Below, one piece after another: positions 5,990-10,983 of a DNA stretch of 10,983 nucleotides. Position numbers and translations under genes: made by a program. The DNA comes from Calditrichia bacterium (GTDB lineage Bacteria > Calditrichota > Calditrichia > RBG-13-44-9), in NCBI GenBank assembly GCA_026991005.1, contig JALXCH010000597.1:1-10983 (forward strand), read 5' to 3'. Numbering within the stretch: the stretch's first letter is position 1; each line of letters opens with the position of its first letter. The notes beneath the pieces are model-generated. The model made no database searches. It worked only from the letters and a program-made list of their open reading frames with translations, and was not told where the DNA came from.

Positions 5990-7132
5990 ATGAAACCACG
6001 AACATTTTTAATAACCATATACCTCCTTTTTCTGCTGCCGTTGGATGGCTTTAGCCAGCGGGGGCCCACAGATACGGGAACCTTTTTCTCCGGAGGAAAC
6101 TACGACGGTTACGGTGCGGCTTCTTTTTCCTACCGGGAGGCATCTTCGACAGATAACGCTTTCTCCGGTGGCAGTTACGATGGATATGGAGCAGAGCAAT
6201 TCGCTTATCATCAATCCGGAAGTACCGCTGCTTTATTTACCGGGGGCAGTTACGATGGGTATGCAATGGAAACCAACCATCCCCATCAACCTAATAGCAC
6301 TGCACCAATGTTTACCGGTGGGAATTATGATGGATACGCGGCCCAGCGAACCCTGACCCATACGGCCAGCAATAGCGATGCTGCCTTCACCGGTGGCAAT
6401 TACGATGGATATTCCGGAACGAAATTCGCCTACCGTCAACCCTCTTCCAGCGAATCCCCCTTTACCGGGGGGAACTATGACGGCAGCGCCATGTCGGTTA
6501 CGGCCGATGATATTTCCCTGCCGGTACAAATTGCCCTCTTTACGGCTGTGGCACGCTACGATGGCATCCACATTCTCATCCGTACCGCTTCGGAAGTGGA
6601 CTTTGCCGGATTTAACATTTTCCGTTCCGACAGCATGAACTCCGGCTACCAGCTTATCGCCTCCTATCTAAATAATCCGCAATTACGTGGGCAGGGCAAC
6701 TCCACCCACGGGCATGAGTATTCCTACCAGGATACTCAGGTCCAGCCGGGGCAACTCTACTGGTATAAATTAGTAAGTGTGGATGTGGATGGCTCTCAGG
6801 AAAGCTTTGGGCCCATCTCTGCCAGGGGAATGGTAGTACCGGAAAATTTTGCTTTACAGCAAAATTTCCCCAATCCGTTCAATCCCAAAACCACCATTAC
6901 CTTCCAGCTGCCCCGAAGCGAGCAACCCGCCATGCGGGTAAAGCTGGAAGTGTTCGATGTCTCCGGTAGGCTTATTCGCACTCTGATTGATGGGGAAATG
7001 TTTCCCGGAACCTACCATGTGAGCTGGGATGGAATGGATAACCAGGGAAAACGGGCACCTTCCGGCGTGTATTTCTACCGCCTCTCTACTCCTGAATATC
7101 TGAAAACCCGTCGGATGGTATTGTTGAAATAA
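5990..7132 (+). CDS. Secreted FxGGxYDGY-repeat protein with T9SS sorting domain
   Basis: The product is 380 aa from the ATG at 5990. A signal peptide (MKPRTFLITIYLLFLLPLDG) probably ends at S22. Residues 33-166 hold six copies of FxGGxYDGY, whose Phe falls at 33, 58, 83, 108, 133 and 158, an exact 25-residue period. F, GG, Y, D and G are invariant; the last Tyr is Ser in copy 6. The 16-residue spacers vary and are rich in Ser, Thr, Gln and His. Residues 176-285 are the shared fn3-like linker (SLPVQ, then RTASEVDFAGF); the usual Trp before TxSE is Arg here. The NFPNPFNP sorting domain spans 292-380 and ends in MVLLK. The protein is predicted to be exported by T9SS and displayed or released. 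I do not recognise a function for the repeats; ligand or metal binding through the conserved Tyr-Asp is speculation. A strong terminator follows. Confidence 0.9.
   Translation: MKPRTFLITIYLLFLLPLDGFSQRGPTDTGTFFSGGNYDGYGAASFSYREASSTDNAFSGGSYDGYGAEQFAYHQSGSTAALFTGGSYDGYAMETNHPHQPNSTAPMFTGGNYDGYAAQRTLTHTASNSDAAFTGGNYDGYSGTKFAYRQPSSSESPFTGGNYDGSAMSVTADDISLPVQIALFTAVARYDGIHILIRTASEVDFAGFNIFRSDSMNSGYQLIASYLNNPQLRGQGNSTHGHEYSYQDTQVQPGQLYWYKLVSVDVDGSQESFGPISARGMVVPENFALQQNFPNPFNPKTTITFQLPRSEQPAMRVKLEVFDVSGRLIRTLIDGEMFPGTYHVSWDGMDNQGKRAPSGVYFYRLSTPEYLKTRRMVLLK
6086..6487 (+). repeat. Six-copy 75-bp coding tandem repeat (FxGGxYDGY)
   Basis: The units start at 6086, 6161, 6236, 6311, 6386 and 6461, exactly 75 bp apart. 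At DNA level the copies differ at many synonymous sites; the GG codons alone read ggagga, ggtggc, gggggc, ggtggg, ggtggc and ggtggg-like forms. The motif is therefore conserved at protein level rather than by recent copying. The last unit is degenerate after GGNYDG. Confidence 0.9.
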
Positions 7133-7173
7133 TCTTAATCCCAATAGTTCACCAGCCCGATACTCAAACCCGG

Positions 7174-7211
7174 CACCCGGTTCTGCACTTAATGCAGAGC
7201 CGGGTGTTTTT
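7174..7211 (+). terminator. Rho-independent terminator of the repeat-protein gene
   Basis: A 14-bp stem (7174-7187 with 7193-7206, one G-T wobble) has a 5-nt loop CTTAA and is followed by TTTTT (7207-7211). It lies between the convergent repeat-protein gene and katG. On the minus strand the tract after the stem is poor in T, so it acts mainly on the plus strand. Confidence 0.9.
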
Positions 7212-7224
7212 CATTTCAACCAAA

Positions 7225-9438
<2,214 letters not shown>

Positions 9439-9447
9439 TTATTCCTT

Positions 9448-9756
9448 TCATGTTATGGTTGATATGCGTTTTTGGTAATTTTCGTCAGGTAAACTAACTC
9501 GTGCTATTTCACGAGTTAGGACTCCTAAAATCCGTTTTCTGCGTTTTTCTGAAGTTTCCAGAAAGAAACGAACCGAACTCATTTGCCAGTAAGCAATTCC
9601 TTTTTTCCATTCGGCAAAAGTAAGCAACAGATTTCTTATTTCGTTTATGATACAAATTACTAATATTAACAATATCGTAATTACTCCTATTATAAAACCA
9701 AAAGAAACCTGCTCCCTTATGACGAGAGCAGGAATTCCTATTTTTGAGACTGGCAC
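9448..9756 (-). CDS. Doubtful small membrane protein between perR and katG
   Basis: This frame would encode 102 aa from an ATG inside perR (19-nt overlap), or about 74 aa from a TTG at 9672 with AGGAG (9684-9688) 11 nt upstream. In the long form one hydrophobic helix spans about residues 18-37, followed by a charged, helical, Lys/Arg-rich tail (EKRRKR). Its TGA stop abuts katG's AAAGGA, a geometry compatible with translational coupling. Against it, the perR terminator lies inside the long form, a perfect 10-bp hairpin sits in the frame, and I recognise no family. The region may simply be the katG leader. Confidence 0.28.
   Translation of the reverse strand: MPVSKIGIPALVIREQVSFGFIIGVITILLILVICIINEIRNLLLTFAEWKKGIAYWQMSSVRFFLETSEKRRKRILGVLTREIARVSLPDENYQKRISTIT
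9494..9519. repeat. Perfect 10-bp inverted repeat upstream of katG
   Basis: CTAACTCGTG and CACGAGTTAG are separated by CTATTT. The centre is about 70 nt upstream of the katG ATG. No T-tract follows on either strand. It overlaps the palindrome at 9516-9528, so it may belong to the katG leader or operator. Confidence 0.7.
9516..9528. promoter_or_regulatory. Candidate PerR operator upstream of katG
   Basis: TTAGGA-C-TCCTAA is a perfect 6-1-6 palindrome about 80-90 nt upstream of katG. It shares the TAGGA/TCCTA arms with the inverted repeat in the perR promoter. Fur-family proteins bind such inverted repeats, but the assignment rests only on this similarity and on context. Confidence 0.35.
9700..9732 (-). 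terminator. Rho-independent terminator of perR
   Basis: Arms 9724-9732 and 9708-9716 (CCTGCTCTC and GGGAGCAGG on the minus strand) form 9 bp with one wobble around a 7-nt loop. TTTCTTTTGG follows. The stem starts 5 nt after the perR stop codon. It implies that katG has its own promoter or depends on read-through. Confidence 0.75.
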
Positions 9757-10166
9757 TTATCGCAAATGCCTTCTACCGTTACTCGCTTGGAAAGTACGAT
9801 AAATTTATTTTTCAATTCCTCCGGAATAGGAAGGTCATCGTATTCTTTATGGTAGAAATCGTAGATGGTACCGCAGCGGATGCAGCGGAAATGATGATGG
9901 GGACGCAGGTTGGGATCGAACCTTTTGGGATCTCCCCAGCCTTCCACCACCCGCACCAGACCGATTTGAGCAAATGTGAGCAGGGTCCGATTCACGGTAT
10001 CCAGAGAAACGTTTGGATATTTTTTCTTAATACGCTGATGGATGAGTAACGCAGAGGGGTGTTCCCGGGAGTGGAGTAATTCCTGATAGATAGCAATTCG
10101 CTGGGGAGTTACTTTTAGATGGTGTTTCTGAAAAGCCTGGTAAAGTGCCTGTAAATCCTTTTCCAT
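9738..10166 (-). CDS. perR: Fur-family peroxide-responsive repressor PerR
   Basis: The 142-aa product is a typical Fur-family regulator. The N-terminal winged helix (TPQR at 20-23, recognition helix about 54-67) binds DNA. The metal and sensor residues match Bacillus subtilis PerR one by one with an offset of one: H36, D84, H90, H92 and D103. Asp at 103 (YDF) rather than Glu is the feature that separates PerR from Fur. Structural zinc is held by C95, C98, C135 and C138. In the known mechanism Fe(II)-catalysed oxidation of His residues by H2O2 releases DNA, derepressing peroxide-defence genes. The ATG at 10166 follows GAGGATGAGG. A candidate promoter with an embedded inverted repeat lies upstream, consistent with autoregulation, and katG lies downstream on the same strand. 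Zur or Fur function is less likely given the Asp and the katG neighbour. Confidence 0.93.
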   Translation of the reverse strand: MEKDLQALYQAFQKHHLKVTPQRIAIYQELLHSREHPSALLIHQRIKKKYPNVSLDTVNRTLLTFAQIGLVRVVEGWGDPKRFDPNLRPHHHFRCIRCGTIYDFYHKEYDDLPIPEELKNKFIVLSKRVTVEGICDKCQSQK

Positions 10167-10210
10167 GTCCTCATCCTCATATTAAGAGCATATCGCAAAT
10201 ATTGTGGTAT

Positions 10211-10239
10211 AATATATAGGAGTTATTCCTAATTAGCAA
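10211..10239 (-). promoter_or_regulatory. Predicted perR promoter with embedded operator
   Basis: On the minus strand TTGCTA (10239-10234) is a -35 box and TATATT (10216-10211) a -10 box, with a 17-nt spacer. The spacer contains TAGGAAT-A-ACTCCTA (10217-10231), a 7-1-7 inverted repeat with 6 of 7 positions symmetric, the geometry of Fur/PerR boxes. Transcription would start near 10204, leaving a leader of about 38 nt. The sequence differs from the Bacillus PerR box (TTATAATnATTATAA). Confidence 0.45.
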
Positions 10240-10358
10240 GTGTTAATTTTAATTGATTATCATTTTTTTCCGGGTTGAAGATTGGAGTGTCAATCATATG
10301 ATATTCATTACCGTTGTATCTTTTGTGGTTTCTGTGGGTGCAAAATGCAAATTTTTAA
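10240..10358. other. Non-coding stretch upstream of perR
   Basis: I see no gene here. The stretch contains a G/T-rich run (TTTGTGGTTTCTGTGGG near 10323-10339). A 70-codon open frame at 10282-10494 runs through this stretch and the repeats beyond, and has no protein-like character. Confidence 0.5.
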
Positions 10359-10440
10359 TTTAAAATTCTTAATTCAAAATTCTCAATTCCATCAGTATCG
10401 CCCTTTCAGGGCTCAATTTTTGTGGCGTTCTCTTTTCCCA
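10359..10440. repeat. Intergenic repeat element, copy A
   Basis: It begins with an AT-rich head containing AAAATTCTTAATTCAAAATT (10362-10381). The body then reads TATCGCCC-TTTC-GGGCT, followed by ATTTTTGTGG and a TTCTCTTTTCCC tail. The same order of segments occurs in copy B, 240 bp downstream. Copy A carries a small hairpin (10400-10412) and leads directly into two further hairpins. Confidence 0.7.
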
Positions 10441-10482
10441 GGGCTTCGCCCTGGGCTATCTATATGTGAGTGCTTCGCACTC
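10400..10482. repeat. Cluster of three REP-like hairpins with TTC loops
   Basis: Three perfect inverted repeats occur in 83 bp, each with a 3-nt TTC loop: GCCCT/AGGGC (10400-10412), CCCAGGGC/GCCCTGGG (10437-10455) and GAGTGC/GCACTC (10468-10482). Compact GC-rich hairpins in AT-rich intergenic DNA are typical of REP-like elements, which are commonly mobilised by RAYT (IS200-like) transposases. No such transposase is in this window. Confidence 0.7.
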
Positions 10483-10596
10483 CTGTTGAAATAACGTTTT
10501 ATCTTCACTATTTTGCATTTTTATTAGAATTTAATTCAGCCAGAAAATTGTTTTGTTTCCCAGCAACGAATTGTGCAGATTTACACGAACCCGTCT

Positions 10597-10687
10597 AATT
10601 AAAAATTCTTAATTCAAAATTCAAAATTCTCTGTTCTGTTAGCGTCTCCATTTCGGGGCTCCATTTTTGGGGTGGTCTCTATTTCTC
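10597..10687. repeat. Intergenic repeat element, copy B (diverged)
   Basis: The AT-rich head repeats the copy A core exactly (10602-10621). The body follows in the same order: GCGTCTCCATTTCGGGGCT, then CCATTTTTGGGG and a TCTCTATTTCTC tail. It has lost the inverted repeat symmetry of copy A and is not followed by the other two hairpins. Confidence 0.65.
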
Positions 10688-10749
10688 AAATTTCAAATCT
10701 CAAATAATACTGTAGGTTATTTTTCCAACCAAATTTTTCGATATTTTTT

Positions 10750-10775
10750 ATTCGTGCCAATTCGTGTGATTCGTG
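10750..10775. repeat. Three ATTCGTG direct repeats
   Basis: ATTCGTG occurs at 10750, 10760 and 10769 with spacings of 10 and 9 bp. Similar ATTCGTG-rich strings are common in intergenic DNA of FCB bacteria, to my recollection. Function is unknown. Confidence 0.6.
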
Positions 10776-10820
10776 GTTAAAATCTTTTCCATGACTGAAG
10801 ACCATAGGCTAAATTCTTTC

Positions 10821-10835
10821 GGCCACTCCGTGGCC
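10821..10835. repeat. REP-like hairpin GGCCAC-TCC-GTGGCC
   Basis: This is a perfect 6-bp inverted repeat with a 3-nt loop, the same architecture as the three hairpins at 10400-10482 but with a TCC loop. It lies alone in AT-rich non-coding DNA. Confidence 0.6.
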
Positions 10836-10935
10836 TTGTATCCTGCCAGAGGAAAGGTTCTCCAATCCGTAGATCCTATTTCGAGCACACAAAATACTCA
10901 CTCAAAAATATCCTCCCTAATTATCTCAATTGTCC

Positions 10936-10983
10936 CATTTTTACATTATTCATTTTACATTTTTCATTTTTCATTTTCAATTT
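10936..10983. repeat. Low-complexity CATTTTT-type repeat at the window end
   Basis: Irregular 6- to 8-bp units of CATTTTT, CATTATT and CATTTTC run to the window edge. No gene is visible. The array may continue outside the window. Confidence 0.6.

Noticed and set aside
6233..6571. Minus-strand and alternative-frame ORFs across the FxGGxYDGY array
   Set aside because: They are by-products of a repetitive coding sequence with few stops; they lack ribosome binding sites and the plus-strand frame has a signal peptide and sorting domain.
10282..10494. 70-codon plus-strand open frame
   Set aside because: It runs through the intergenic repeat element and the REP-like hairpins, with no ribosome binding site or protein-like composition.
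10349..10835. CRISPR array
   Set aside because: The repeated core occurs only twice, 240 bp apart, and the hairpins are of different sequence. There is no regular repeat-spacer pattern and no cas gene.

Overview
ORGANISM. The window looks chromosomal and comes from a bacterium of the Fibrobacterota-Chlorobiota-Bacteroidota (FCB) superphylum. Three proteins end in type IX secretion (T9SS type A / FlgD-Ig-like) sorting domains opening with the Asn-Pro-Phe-Asn-Pro form common in Calditrichota, Ignavibacteriota and candidate phyla such as KSB1. That form, strong Shine-Dalgarno sequences (AGGAGG) and moderate GC content make a Caldithrix-like or KSB1-like lineage my best guess. No rRNA, tRNA or phylogenetic marker gene is present to confirm it. 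LAYOUT. (1) 1-1132, minus strand: a secreted T9SS-sorted protein cut by the window edge, with an AT-rich N-terminal module joined to a GC-richer C-terminal cassette. (2) 1133-1508: divergent intergenic region with five perfect AATAA copies just upstream of the left gene's ribosome binding site. (3) 1509-3818, plus: a secreted NosD-like right-handed beta-helix protein with a T9SS sorting domain, followed by a strong terminator. (4) 4243-5769, plus: a secreted SUMF1 (formylglycine-generating-enzyme-like, C-type-lectin-fold) protein without a sorting domain, whose C-terminus resembles the variable end of diversity-generating-retroelement target proteins. (5) 5990-7132, plus: a T9SS-sorted protein with six 25-residue FxGGxYDGY repeats, followed by a strong terminator. 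(6) 7225-10166, minus: an oxidative-stress unit of perR (peroxide-sensing Fur-family repressor), its terminator, a doubtful small membrane ORF, and katG (catalase-peroxidase). (7) 10167-10983: non-coding DNA with the perR promoter, two copies of a roughly 85-90 bp element, REP-like hairpins with 3-nt loops, and AT-rich simple repeats. HOW THE PARTS WORK TOGETHER. The left two thirds encode exported surface or extracellular proteins. Three of them carry the same C-terminal cassette (an LPV...SE...GF.+.R fn3-like linker plus the NPFNP sorting domain) on unrelated N-terminal modules, which suggests module swapping onto a common export tag. The right third is a classical peroxide response: PerR, with all five regulatory-metal ligands and both Cys zinc pairs in place, probably represses itself and katG. 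A TAGGA-TCCTA inverted repeat sits inside the predicted perR promoter spacer and a related palindrome lies upstream of katG. MOST UNUSUAL POINTS. These are the exactly periodic FxGGxYDGY array, the SUMF1 C-terminus, the composition break in the left-edge gene, and the REP-like element cluster at the right end.
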